Below are positions 27,903 through 36,918 of a stretch of DNA of 64,000 nt, piece after piece (positions within the stretch are counted from its first letter, which is position 1; every line of letters begins with the position of its first letter). A model generated the notes under the pieces. That model saw only the letters and a program-made list of their open reading frames with translations, ran no database searches and was not told the DNA's origin. Origin of the DNA: Roseomonas aeriglobus (GTDB lineage Bacteria; Pseudomonadota; Alphaproteobacteria; Sphingomonadales; Sphingomonadaceae). Both the position numbers and the translations under genes were made by a program. The stretch covers positions 1,798,001 through 1,862,000 of the forward strand of contig JAFHKN010000002.1 of NCBI GenBank assembly GCA_016937575.1, read 5' to 3'.

Positions 27903-27936
27903 TTCCGGCCGTCACGATCCCTGGCGGCGGCCGGAA
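27903..27936 (+). repeat. Hairpin in the cheW2-cheR gap
   Basis: Perfect 8 bp arms TTCCGGCC / GGCCGGAA with an 18 nt loop, in the 102 bp between cheW2 and cheR. There is no U-tract. It may attenuate or stabilise the polycistronic mRNA. Confidence 0.35.
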
Positions 27937-27992
27937 ACCCGCCCCTGCCCACAAGCCGACGTCAACACGACGGCACGATTAGGAGAGCTTCG

Positions 27993-28844
27993 TTGAGCAA
28001 CGCGGCCCCCCTGGCCCTTACCGGCGATACGCTGCAGAAGCGCGATTTCGATCGGCTCGCGGCCTATATCTACGAAAAGGCCGGCATCCGCCTCGTCCCG
28101 GCCAAGATCACGATGATCGAGGGCCGCTTGCGCCGCCGCGTTCGCGCCAAGGGCCTGTCGAGCCTGAGCGACTATTGCAGCTGGCTGTTCCAGGACGACA
28201 ATCTCGATCTCGAGAACGAGCATCTGTTGAACGCGGTCACGACGAACAAGACCGATTTCTTCCGCGAGCCCAAGCACTTCGAATATCTGATGCAGCATGC
28301 CTTGCCCGCGATGCGCGACGCCGGCATTCGGCGATTGCGGGTCTGGAGTGCGGCCGCCTCGACCGGGGCCGAGGCCTATACGCTGGCGATGCTGCTCGAT
28401 TCCTACGCCGCCGATCACGGCGGGCCGGACTATGGGATCTTGGCGACCGATCTCGACACCGAAGTGCTGCGTATCGCGCGGCGCGGCGTCTTTCCGGCCG
28501 ACATGCTCTCCCCCGTGCCGCCGGCGCTGCGGGCCCGCTATGCGCTGCGGGCAAGCGACCCGAAACGCAACGAGATGCGCATCGTGCCCGAACTGCGTGC
28601 GGCCGTCGGCTTCGCTCAGCTGAACCTCATGGATGCACGCTATCCGGTCGGCGACCCGATGGACATCATCTTCTGCCGCAACGTGCTGATCTATTTCGAC
28701 AAGCCCACGCAGGAACGCGTCGTTCGCCGGCTGACGGACTGCCTGCGTCCGGGCGGGCTGCTGTTCCTCGGCCATTCGGAATCGATCACCGGCTTCGACC
28801 TTCCCCTCACCGCGGTGTCGAACACCGTCTTCAAACGGGTCTGA
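27993..28844 (+). CDS. cheR: CheR chemoreceptor glutamate methyltransferase
   Basis: 283 aa SAM-dependent enzyme that methylates MCP glutamates. It starts at TTG 27993 with a good AGGAG site. The N-terminal helical domain ([42 protein letters not shown]) and the C-terminal Rossmann domain ([30 protein letters not shown]) are typical. The SAM loop reads [15 protein letters not shown] where the common form is SAGCSTGEEPYSLA. It lies 4 nt before cheB. Confidence 0.94.
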   Translation: MSNAAPLALTGDTLQKRDFDRLAAYIYEKAGIRLVPAKITMIEGRLRRRVRAKGLSSLSDYCSWLFQDDNLDLENEHLLNAVTTNKTDFFREPKHFEYLMQHALPAMRDAGIRRLRVWSAAASTGAEAYTLAMLLDSYAADHGGPDYGILATDLDTEVLRIARRGVFPADMLSPVPPALRARYALRASDPKRNEMRIVPELRAAVGFAQLNLMDARYPVGDPMDIIFCRNVLIYFDKPTQERVVRRLTDCLRPGGLLFLGHSESITGFDLPLTAVSNTVFKRV

Positions 28845-28848
28845 TCCC

Positions 28849-29925
28849 ATGCCGAACCCGATCCGCGTCCTGGTCATCGACGACAGCGCCAGCGTCCGCC
28901 AGGCGATGACCGCCATCCTGTCCGCCGACCCGGAAATCGAAGTGATCGCCGCCGCCGCCGATCCCTTCGCCGCCGCGCGCTACATCGGCAACGAAATCCC
29001 CGACGTCATCACATTGGACGTCGAAATGCCGCGGATGGACGGCATCACGTTCCTGCGCAAGCTGATGGCGCAGCGCCCGATCCCGGTCGTGATGTGCTCG
29101 TCGCTGGTCGAGGAAGGCTCCGAAACGCTGCTCCAGGCGCTGGAGGCCGGCGCGGTCGACGTCATCCTGAAGCCACGGGTCGGCGTCGCCGACCATCTGG
29201 CCGAAGCGCATCTGATGATCCGCGAAACGGTGAAGGGCGCAGCGAAGGCACGGCTCGGCGCGCGGCGCACCGCCCGCCCCACCGAGCCGGCGAAGAAGCT
29301 CACGGCCGATGCCGTCCTGCCGCCACCCACCGGCAAGGCGATGAGCCGCACCACCGAGATGGTCGTCTGCATCGGTGCTTCGACCGGCGGGACCGAAGCG
29401 CTGCGCGAGGTACTCGAAGCCCTGCCGGCCAATTCGCCGGGCATCGTCATCGTTCAGCACATGCCCGAAAGCTTCACACGCGCCTTTGCCAAGCGCCTAG
29501 ACGGCCTGTGTCAGATCGACGTGAAGGAAGCGGAAGACGGTGATACCGTCATGCGCGGCCGCGCGTTGATCGCGCCGGGCGGCCTGCGCCACACGATGCT
29601 CGAACGCCAGGGCGCGCGCTATGTCGTCGCTGTCCGCGAAGGTCCGCTCGTCTCGCGGCACCGCCCGTCGGTCGATGTGCTGTTCCGCTCGGCCGCCCGC
29701 AACGCCGGCGCCAATGCGGTCGGCATCATCCTGACCGGCATGGGCGACGACGGTGCGCGCGGGCTGCTCGAGATGAAGCAGGCCGGCGCACGCACCTTTG
29801 CCCAGGACGAAGCGACCTCCGTCGTCTTCGGCATGCCCAAGGAGGCAATCGCGCGCGGCGCCGCCGACAAGGTCATCCCGCTCGGCCACGTCGCCCGCGA
29901 ACTCCTCCACGCTACCGCCCGCTGA
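28849..29925 (+). CDS. cheB: CheB methylesterase/glutamine deamidase
   Basis: 358 aa. N-terminal receiver (Asp11/12, Asp57 in [11 protein letters not shown], Lys109), linker (about 125-168), and C-terminal esterase with the triad Ser178 (GASTGG), His204 (VQHMPESFT) and Asp301 (GMGDDGARG). It removes MCP methyl groups when phosphorylated by CheA. It follows cheR immediately. Confidence 0.95.
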   Translation: MPNPIRVLVIDDSASVRQAMTAILSADPEIEVIAAAADPFAAARYIGNEIPDVITLDVEMPRMDGITFLRKLMAQRPIPVVMCSSLVEEGSETLLQALEAGAVDVILKPRVGVADHLAEAHLMIRETVKGAAKARLGARRTARPTEPAKKLTADAVLPPPTGKAMSRTTEMVVCIGASTGGTEALREVLEALPANSPGIVIVQHMPESFTRAFAKRLDGLCQIDVKEAEDGDTVMRGRALIAPGGLRHTMLERQGARYVVAVREGPLVSRHRPSVDVLFRSAARNAGANAVGIILTGMGDDGARGLLEMKQAGARTFAQDEATSVVFGMPKEAIARGAADKVIPLGHVARELLHATAR

Positions 29926-29938
29926 AAGGACCATCATC

Positions 29939-31636
29939 ATGGACATGACCAAACTCACCGGGCTGGACAGCGCCACGCCGCTGGCGCCGCACAGCGATGC
30001 CGCGGCCGTGCTGCAAGCCAGCATGGGCGGGCTGGAGGCGTGTTTTCGCGACGTCGGCGAGGCACTGGCCGCAGCGATCGGCACGATCGACCGGATGGCA
30101 ACGGGGCTGGAGGATATCCGCCGCTCGCTGTCGCCTGAAACCGCGGGTGCGGCGGTCGACCGCTTGCGCGCCGTCGCGCGGCGCCTGAGTACGCTGCCCA
30201 CGCAACAGCGCCGCCGTGCGGTGGAAGTCGAGACGCTGACCGGCCGCACGCGCGAGCTGCGCAACATGCTGGCGGAGATCGGCACGATCCTCGACCTGCT
30301 CGGCATCTACGGCATCAACATCAAGATCGCGTCGTCGGGCGAGACCGCCTTCTTTGACTTCGTGACCGGCATGGACCGCAAGCTCGACAGCGGCCGGCGC
30401 GAGGTCGCGCACATCACCCGCGAGCTCGACCAGTTCGGCCGGGTCGTCGGTGTCGTCCGCCAGGCCGACCGCTCGCTGTCGGAAGCGCTTGCCCAGACCG
30501 GCAGCAGCGTGCCCGCCGAGCTGATCGACAATGCGAGCGCTCTCCAGAATCACGTCGAAGCGGTCATGCGCATGACCGATCAGGTCGCCGGCATCGTCCG
30601 CACGGTGCAGGGCGAGGTCGCCCGCATCCTGGGCGCGATCCAGATCGGCGACAGCGTGCGCCAGCGCGCCGAGCACTGTATCACGATCCTCGCCCGCATC
30701 CACGCGGGCGACGCCGCCGTCCCGCCCGGCGCACTCGCCCATCTCGAACGGCTGGTCGATGCCCAGCTGCGCGCAATGGCGGACGACTTCCAGCGCGAAG
30801 TCAATGCCATCGTCCTGTCGCTCGACCGGCTGAGCCCGCTGGCCGAGGAACTGTGCCTGCTGATCGCGAACCAGGGCGGCGGCGACGACGGCCAGATCCT
30901 GATAAGACTGGAACAGGGTATTGCGAAGCTGGACACGGTGACCCGCCAGCTGCGCGAGGCGGATACCCACCTCGCTTCGCTGACGAGCTTCGTCGGCGAG
31001 ACGCTGGGCGAACTCGCGAGTGGCCTGTCGCGGATCAAGAACATTGCGGTCGACGTGCAGGACATCTCGACCAACACGCGCCTGCTGTCGCGCCGCCACG
31101 GCGAGAACGGGCGCGCGGTAGCGGTCATCGCAAAAGAGGTCGCGCCCTGCGCTACTCGACTGGACCAGCTGGGTTCGGCGATCAGCCGGCATATCGATGC
31201 GCTGATGGGCATCGACCTGGTCCAGGAAGGCAGCACCGGCGACACCGGCCCGGCGCTGAGCGACGCGCTGACCATCATCCGCTACGCCTGTGCAACCTCG
31301 AGCGAAGCGATGTCCCGCGGCGGCGGCGAAGCGGAGGATATCATCGCCTCGCTGCGGTCGAGCGCCAGCAACCTGAACGACCAGACGGCGTTCACCCAGA
31401 CGCTGCTCGCGGTCGGCGATACGCTCTCGCTGCACGCCCAGACCGCGCGCCCGATCGACGACGAGATCGCGGATGCCGACCGCGACGCCCTGCTCGACTT
31501 GCTGCCGTGGATCGCCGGCCTCTACACCATGGCCTGCGAACGCGAGATCCACGCTGCCTTCCTGCTTCCCGGCATGACCCCGCCACCCGTCGCCGCGCCC
31601 GTCACGTTCGACGACGATGACGATGGTCTGTTCTGA
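29939..31636 (+). CDS. Cytoplasmic all-helical chemotaxis-associated protein (degenerate MCP-like tip, CheZ-like motif)
   Basis: 565 aa, soluble and almost wholly helical, with no membrane segment. I do not recognise a named family. Two things stand out. Residues 235-246 (IQIGDSVRQRAE) contain Asp238-x3-Gln242, the spacing of the catalytic D-x3-Q of CheZ phosphatase. Residues about 366-405 (IKNIAVDVQDISTNTRLLSRRHGENGRAVAVIAKEV) resemble an MCP signalling tip in degraded form. The C-terminus ends in an acidic DDDDDGLF tail, suggestive of a docking peptide. It follows cheB by 13 nt with an AAGGA site. A role as receptor-like scaffold or CheY-P phosphatase is inference. Confidence 0.8.
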   Translation: MDMTKLTGLDSATPLAPHSDAAAVLQASMGGLEACFRDVGEALAAAIGTIDRMATGLEDIRRSLSPETAGAAVDRLRAVARRLSTLPTQQRRRAVEVETLTGRTRELRNMLAEIGTILDLLGIYGINIKIASSGETAFFDFVTGMDRKLDSGRREVAHITRELDQFGRVVGVVRQADRSLSEALAQTGSSVPAELIDNASALQNHVEAVMRMTDQVAGIVRTVQGEVARILGAIQIGDSVRQRAEHCITILARIHAGDAAVPPGALAHLERLVDAQLRAMADDFQREVNAIVLSLDRLSPLAEELCLLIANQGGGDDGQILIRLEQGIAKLDTVTRQLREADTHLASLTSFVGETLGELASGLSRIKNIAVDVQDISTNTRLLSRRHGENGRAVAVIAKEVAPCATRLDQLGSAISRHIDALMGIDLVQEGSTGDTGPALSDALTIIRYACATSSEAMSRGGGEAEDIIASLRSSASNLNDQTAFTQTLLAVGDTLSLHAQTARPIDDEIADADRDALLDLLPWIAGLYTMACEREIHAAFLLPGMTPPPVAAPVTFDDDDDGLF

Positions 31637-31795
31637 ACCCTGACGAGCCCGAGGGACCGACACCCATGTCTCGCCGCTGCTCGCCGATCCTGCTGCTCCT
31701 GCTGGTACCGGCCGGCCTGCCGGATACGGGGGCGCCGGCGGCGGCGAGGTTCGCCGGTGTTGAGTCCGGTCACGGCGTCGCGTCGGCCCGTCAAC

Positions 31796-33304
31796 TCACC
31801 GCACATAGATCGGGTTGCCGATCAGCCATAGCCGACCGTCGGGATGGAGCACATCGACGCGGAACCAGCGTTTGACCTTGCTGCCCACCCGCATCGTCAC
31901 ATCGGCGCTTGCGGCGCGGATGTCCGGGCTGGCGACCGATCGCGCGACACCGTCGACCGTCAGGGCCAGCCGCCCACCGGCCACGCCTTCGACATGAGCG
32001 GTGGCGGTGATCGCCCCGCCCGCCCGGGGGAGCATCCCGCCCATTGCGGCCCCGGCCTGGCCACGCCGCGCGGTCAGGTCGAGAACGCGGCCCCGCCCCT
32101 CGCCCAGATCGACGAACACCCGTCCCGATCGCAGCCCGCGCAGGATCGCGCCCTGCGACAGGTCGTCGGCACGCACGACGGTCGCAAGACTGCCGACCGC
32201 GGCCTGCGCCCCGATCGGTGAATTGCCGCGATACTGAAGCGCGTCATGATTGTCGGAGCCTGCGACGCCGACCAGCCGATAACCTTGGTCGAGCAGCGCC
32301 TCCCAGTAGCGAACTTGCTTGCGCACCGCCGCCTCCCGATCACCCGGCGTTTCCAAGGTGCTGCCGCCGTTGACGACCTCGATCGCGTCGACCTGCGCGA
32401 AATCGGTGTCGCGCGCCGCCCAGCCGCACCCCAGGCAATCCTCGCCGGTCGGACGCGACGGATGGTTGATCGTCAGGAAGCCGCCGGTGTCGCGCGCCGA
32501 GGCGAGCAACGCGGCGACCGTCTCGGCACCGGGCCGGCCGATCTCGGTCTCCAGCGCCCCCATATAGCCGAGCAGATTGGCGTGACCGTCCCGCGTCGTC
32601 AGCTCTCGCCCCGGCATCAGCAGCAAGGTGTCGAAATGCGGTTGGAGATAGCCCATTTCGATGAAGTGCGACGTCACGTTGTGATCGGTCAGCGCGACGA
32701 AATCGAGGCCGTGCGCAACGGCCTCCTGGAATGTGTAAAACGGCGGGCACCCCGCCTCACGTCCGGCGAGGCTGCGGCAGCGGGCGTCGCTTTGCCCGCT
32801 GTGGGTATGCAGGTCGCCGCGATACCAGCCGGGACCGGGGCGGAGCGGCGCCGATGCGAACGCGACCGCATCGAGATCACGCGTGCGCGAGAACCAGATG
32901 CGCGCTGTCCATGTCGCGGTGTCGCCATCGCGGATCGACGGCACGGTCATCACCAGCCGCCACCGCCCGGCCGGGATCGGTCCCGGCAGGAACGACGGCG
33001 TCGCAAACGCCTCGCCGATGGTGAAGGCATATTTGGTGCCCCCGCCCCAGCCCCGCACCCGCTCGGGATCGGCGACGCCCAGCGTGATCGTCACGCCCCG
33101 CTCGCGTCCGTCATAGGTGAAGGCGACCCGCACTTGCGCCGTACCCGGCGGCACGTCGAAGACGAGGTCGCGGGTCGTGGCGCGGTCGGTGCCGCGGACG
33201 GCCCCTTCAAGGACCACGTCCGCGGCGCGCGTCTGGGCATGTGCCGGCGCCATCGTCAGCGCGAGCATCAGGCCCAGCAGCCACCGCACCACGACCCGGC
33301 CCAT
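31796..33304 (-). CDS. CehA/McbA-type PHP-domain metallohydrolase, exported
   Basis: 502 aa. Signal peptide (RWLLGLMLALTMAPAHA), a beta-sandwich N-terminal region (about 25-170), then a PHP-like metal domain: RGDLHTHSGQSD, VALTDHNVTSH, MPGRELTTRDGHANLLGY, LTINHPSR and VAGSDNHD carry the metal-binding His/Asp set. CehA/McbA relatives hydrolyse carbamate or phosphoester bonds; the substrate here is unknown. The ATG overlaps the TonB-receptor stop (TGATG), so the two are translationally coupled, which suggests the receptor imports the enzyme's substrate or product. Confidence 0.88.
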   Translation of the reverse strand: MGRVVVRWLLGLMLALTMAPAHAQTRAADVVLEGAVRGTDRATTRDLVFDVPPGTAQVRVAFTYDGRERGVTITLGVADPERVRGWGGGTKYAFTIGEAFATPSFLPGPIPAGRWRLVMTVPSIRDGDTATWTARIWFSRTRDLDAVAFASAPLRPGPGWYRGDLHTHSGQSDARCRSLAGREAGCPPFYTFQEAVAHGLDFVALTDHNVTSHFIEMGYLQPHFDTLLLMPGRELTTRDGHANLLGYMGALETEIGRPGAETVAALLASARDTGGFLTINHPSRPTGEDCLGCGWAARDTDFAQVDAIEVVNGGSTLETPGDREAAVRKQVRYWEALLDQGYRLVGVAGSDNHDALQYRGNSPIGAQAAVGSLATVVRADDLSQGAILRGLRSGRVFVDLGEGRGRVLDLTARRGQAGAAMGGMLPRAGGAITATAHVEGVAGGRLALTVDGVARSVASPDIRAASADVTMRVGSKVKRWFRVDVLHPDGRLWLIGNPIYVR

Positions 33305-36078
33305 CACATCTTCATCGTCAGGCTGAACTGGAACACGCGGCCGGTCTTCATGTAGCCGCCGTTCCGGTCGTTGGAGATATATGTCTGTTCCTTGCCGACC
33401 GTCGCCCAATAGGTGTGCTGGTTCAGCAGATTACGCACCGATGTGCCGATTTCGAGATTGTCGGTGACTTCCCACGCCGCACCAAAGTTCAGCTCGCCGA
33501 CCGGCTGGACGTAGATGTCGGGTTGGCTGTCCTGTACCGATGCCAGGAAGCGGCCGGTATGGTTGTACCACAGGTTCGCCCGCAGCCCGCCGCCGGCATA
33601 GAACAGCTCGGCATTGTAGATCACGTCCGGCGCCTGCGGCAGCGTCGATTGACGGACGGTCAGCACGCCGTTCACCGGGATGCGATATTCCGCCGTCGTG
33701 CGCTGATAGGTCACGTTTCCGCCGACACCGAAATTGCCGAGGAAGCGGCTGCCGACCATGTCGCCGACGGTAAAGCGGCCCGACAGCTCGATGCCCTTCG
33801 CGGTGCCATCGCCGCCGTTGACCGGGCGGACCAGGTTGGTCGTCCCCGTCCGCTCGCCGAAGCTGCGCGATGCGGTCGACACGATGAAGTCGCTCAAGTC
33901 CTTGTAATAGACCGCAACCTGCAGATAGCGGCCGACGCCTGCGTAGAAATCGACCCCCGCGTCATAGCTCCAGGCCGACACCGGCTTCAGGTCGGGATTT
34001 GGCTGGCTGATGGTGACGGTGCCGTCGCTGGCCGGCTCGCCGATACGGGTCGGACCGGCGATCAGATCGAAGGACGGACGCGCATAGCTCGACCGGGCGG
34101 CAGCGCGGACGACGATCCGGTCGGTCGGCTTCCAGGCAGCGAGCAGGCTCGGATCGAGGTGATCATAGTCTCGCCCCGCCTCGACGAAGCGCGCGCCGCC
34201 GACGTCGTTCAGGAAATAGCGACCTCTAAAGCCGTTGTCCTCGTATCGGATGCCCGGCACTACTTCCAGCGTGCCCGCCTTCAGCGTTGCCGTCGCATAG
34301 ACCGCCTTGCGCGTCTCCCGCCCATCGAGCAGCCCCTGGTTGATCGTGTTGGCCGGCACCGCCGCGATGTTGACATACTGACTGACCTGCGCGTCGAGCT
34401 GGCTGCGCGACAGCACCTTGATCGGCCGCGCCGGATAATAGCTCAGGAAATCGGTCAGGACATCGCCCAGATATTCGGCGATCGTTGGCCCCTGCACCGT
34501 CCCGGCCTGCAGCGGCGTCAGGAAACGGTAACGGGTATTGTCCGGTGCCAGGCTGCGACCCGTGCGGTGTGACGTCTCGTACAGACCGCCGACCGAGATG
34601 CTGTCGAGCAGCCCGCCGCCGTTCCAGCCGAGAGCACCGCGCACGGTCTTCTTGTCCTCCGATAGATAGTCAAAGCCCTGCTGCACATAGAGCTGGGTCG
34701 GCCTGTCGAGCGACGAGACATAGGCGACCGCGCGCGGCGTCAGCACCGGCCGCGGCGATCGCGGGTCGGACAGGTCGACGACGACGCCTTCGCTCGCCGC
34801 GCCCAGATTATCGGCCGCACCGTTATAGGCGATGCCACGGAATGCCGCTTCGATGCGGGTCGGCTGGTCGAACCGCCCATCGGCATAGGCGCCCTGCAGT
34901 TCGGCGAAAAAGCCGTTGCCGAACTTGAGCGTGCCGCCGACCTGCGCCGAAAACAGCTCCTGCTCGACATCTTCGGTCCGGAAATAGCTCGCCGGATTGA
35001 TGCCGAGCGGCGTGTAGACGCCAGCCGCGTTATACGCCTGCGTCGTGCCGCCGGCCGACAGCGTGCGCACCGGGTTGCTATTGGTCTGGCCGCGGGTCAG
35101 CTCGTTGCGCAGACCCGTCTGGTTCATCGTGTTGGTGTTCAGATAGGTCGCGTAATTGACGTGCGCGAACAGCGTGACGGCATCACTGCGGAAATCGAGC
35201 GACGCGGTCGCGCCGTAGCGCTTGATCTTGTTGTTGTAGAAATTCCACTGCACGCCGTCCGCCGACAGCGCATTGCCATTGTCGCGAGCGGTGCCGACGT
35301 CGAAACGCGTCGTCTTGTAGTCGTTCTGGACGGCAGTCGATTCCGCGGTATTGCCGCGCTCCTCGTAATAGCCCGCCAGATAGATACCGAACTGGCGATC
35401 GGCACCGAAGCGCATGCCGGTGTCGAGGCCCATCGCGCCCCCGAAGCCTTCCTGACGGCGATCGACCGCCAGTTGGGCCATCTGGCCCAGCGTGCGCGCG
35501 CGGATGAAGTCGGTCGAGAAGTCGAACGCGGTCGGCGTGCGCAGGTCGATGATGCCGGCGATCGCATCGGCATCCTTGGCGGCGCCCGGCGTCTTGTCGG
35601 CCGCAATCCCGCCGATTGCGAACGGCGAGAACAGGTTCAGCGAGATCGCGCGCGACGATCCCGACGTCTGCGGCAGGCGCAGGCCGTCGAGCGTGTAGGC
35701 GTTGTATCCCGTATCGAAACCGCGGATCGTTGCGAACTGCGCTTCGCCGGTGGCGCTCTGGTTGCGCCCCTGGTCGCGGCTTGCCGATACGCCGGGCAGC
35801 GCCTTTGCCAGGTCGGCGATACTGGTCTGCGAATTGATCGCGACGTCGCCGGTCGTGACGATGTCGATCGTCGCCACCGCGTTCCGCTCCTCGTCCAGCG
35901 CGGTGCGCTGGCGCTTGCCGTTGACGACGATATCGCTGGTCAGCGCTTCGCTGACGGTCTGTGCGTCCCCGGTCGCCCGTGCCTCCGCCTCCTGCGCCGC
36001 GGCCGGCGTCGAAAATCCCGCAAAGGCAAACAGCACGGCGCCCGAAAGAAGGCGCGCCGCTACGGCACGGTTTCGCAT
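33304..36078 (-). CDS. TonB-dependent receptor (Caulobacter/sphingomonad type)
   Basis: 924 aa outer-membrane importer. Signal peptide ending STPAAAQ, TonB-box-like IVVNGKRQR, plug domain (about 60-175: ADLAKALPGVSASRDQGRNQ, ATIRGFDTGYNAYTLDGLRLP), then a 22-strand barrel ending in the aromatic FQFSLTMKM. GGGGA lies 5 nt before ATG 36078; an ATG at 36090 is in frame but has no site. The ligand is unknown. It is coupled to the PHP metallohydrolase downstream. A TATAAT on the minus strand at 36182-36177 is a possible -10 box. Confidence 0.94.
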   Translation of the reverse strand: MRNRAVAARLLSGAVLFAFAGFSTPAAAQEAEARATGDAQTVSEALTSDIVVNGKRQRTALDEERNAVATIDIVTTGDVAINSQTSIADLAKALPGVSASRDQGRNQSATGEAQFATIRGFDTGYNAYTLDGLRLPQTSGSSRAISLNLFSPFAIGGIAADKTPGAAKDADAIAGIIDLRTPTAFDFSTDFIRARTLGQMAQLAVDRRQEGFGGAMGLDTGMRFGADRQFGIYLAGYYEERGNTAESTAVQNDYKTTRFDVGTARDNGNALSADGVQWNFYNNKIKRYGATASLDFRSDAVTLFAHVNYATYLNTNTMNQTGLRNELTRGQTNSNPVRTLSAGGTTQAYNAAGVYTPLGINPASYFRTEDVEQELFSAQVGGTLKFGNGFFAELQGAYADGRFDQPTRIEAAFRGIAYNGAADNLGAASEGVVVDLSDPRSPRPVLTPRAVAYVSSLDRPTQLYVQQGFDYLSEDKKTVRGALGWNGGGLLDSISVGGLYETSHRTGRSLAPDNTRYRFLTPLQAGTVQGPTIAEYLGDVLTDFLSYYPARPIKVLSRSQLDAQVSQYVNIAAVPANTINQGLLDGRETRKAVYATATLKAGTLEVVPGIRYEDNGFRGRYFLNDVGGARFVEAGRDYDHLDPSLLAAWKPTDRIVVRAAARSSYARPSFDLIAGPTRIGEPASDGTVTISQPNPDLKPVSAWSYDAGVDFYAGVGRYLQVAVYYKDLSDFIVSTASRSFGERTGTTNLVRPVNGGDGTAKGIELSGRFTVGDMVGSRFLGNFGVGGNVTYQRTTAEYRIPVNGVLTVRQSTLPQAPDVIYNAELFYAGGGLRANLWYNHTGRFLASVQDSQPDIYVQPVGELNFGAAWEVTDNLEIGTSVRNLLNQHTYWATVGKEQTYISNDRNGGYMKTGRVFQFSLTMKM

Positions 36079-36176
36079 GTAAATCCCCATTTGGCTTGTC
36101 GAGACGCCTTTTGCCGGTCGTCTTCGGGCCGGGCGGCTACTGTCCTAATGCGGCAGTTTTATTTCAAGGTTTGGAA

Positions 36177-36182
36177 ATTATA
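36177..36182 (-). promoter_or_regulatory. Possible -10 element for the TonB receptor operon
   Basis: Perfect TATAAT on the minus strand in an AT-rich pocket, leaving a leader of about 98 nt. No good -35 hexamer is found at 16-18 nt, so an activator or another sigma factor would be needed. Confidence 0.3.
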
Positions 36183-36333
36183 TTGGATCGACGCAACTCG
36201 CGATCCCGATGTTCTGGTCAAACGCTCGCCCAGACTGAATCATGACCGATCACGCCGGACATAATAACGAGGAATTTCATTGGCTTTCCCGGGATGCTTG
36301 CCAGGGCCGATCGGCTTCGGGCATGCGTCGGCG

Positions 36334-36918
36334 ATGAGGACCGACGCTGCCACCCCTCGACCGCCCCGCGCGCCGCGCCAAGATGCTCGGCGCCGCCGCG
36401 ACGCATTGCTGGCGGCCGCGGCCGATGCGTTTCGCGCCGAAGGCTATGGCGTACCGCTCGAGTCGATCGCCGAGCGGGCGGGAGTCGGTCGCGCGACGCT
36501 CTATCGGAACTTCAAGGATCGCAGCGCTCTCGCCATCGCGATCTTCGCAGCAGAGGTGGAGGCGCTGACCGGCACGATCGATGCCGCCGCCCCCATTCGC
36601 GAGACCATCGCGGCGATGATCCGCAGGGGTGCGTCCGCCCTCACGCTCTTTGCCCGCATCGCCGCGGAGCTTGGCGAAGACGAAGCGAACATCATCGCGT
36701 TCCGCGCGCTCGGCGATCGGCTCGAGGCGTTGCTGGCGCCCGCGGTCGAGGCGGCGCGAGCCCGCGGCGAACTGGCCGCGGACACGACCGCGCATCACAT
36801 CGTGCTGATCGTCCGCATGGTCGGCGGGCTGATCCTGCCGCACATGACGCCCGACGAGCTGAGCGACTGCCTCAGCGAGGCGCTGGACCTGCTGTTTTCC
36901 GGTCTGCGCCCCCGCTGA
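36334..36918 (+). CDS. TetR/AcrR family transcriptional regulator
   Basis: 194 aa. The N-terminal HTH (RRDALLAAAADAFRAEGYGVPLESIAERAGVGRATLYRNFKDRSALAIAIF) is a textbook TetR domain. The C-terminal helical ligand domain is unspecific. The start ATG 36334 lacks a clear ribosome site. Its last 47 bp overlap the 3' end of the convergent outer-membrane lipoprotein gene, and it is the natural candidate repressor of that efflux operon, whose upstream palindrome is at 41098-41118. Confidence 0.88.
   Translation: MRTDAATPRPPRAPRQDARRRRDALLAAAADAFRAEGYGVPLESIAERAGVGRATLYRNFKDRSALAIAIFAAEVEALTGTIDAAAPIRETIAAMIRRGASALTLFARIAAELGEDEANIIAFRALGDRLEALLAPAVEAARARGELAADTTAHHIVLIVRMVGGLILPHMTPDELSDCLSEALDLLFSGLRPR

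Noticed and set aside
31666..31875. Short frame with a hydrophobic N-terminus after the chemotaxis cluster
   Set aside because: It overlaps the 3' end of the PHP metallohydrolase by 80 bp, has no good ribosome site and no family; the signal-like start is probably chance in the 159 bp gap.
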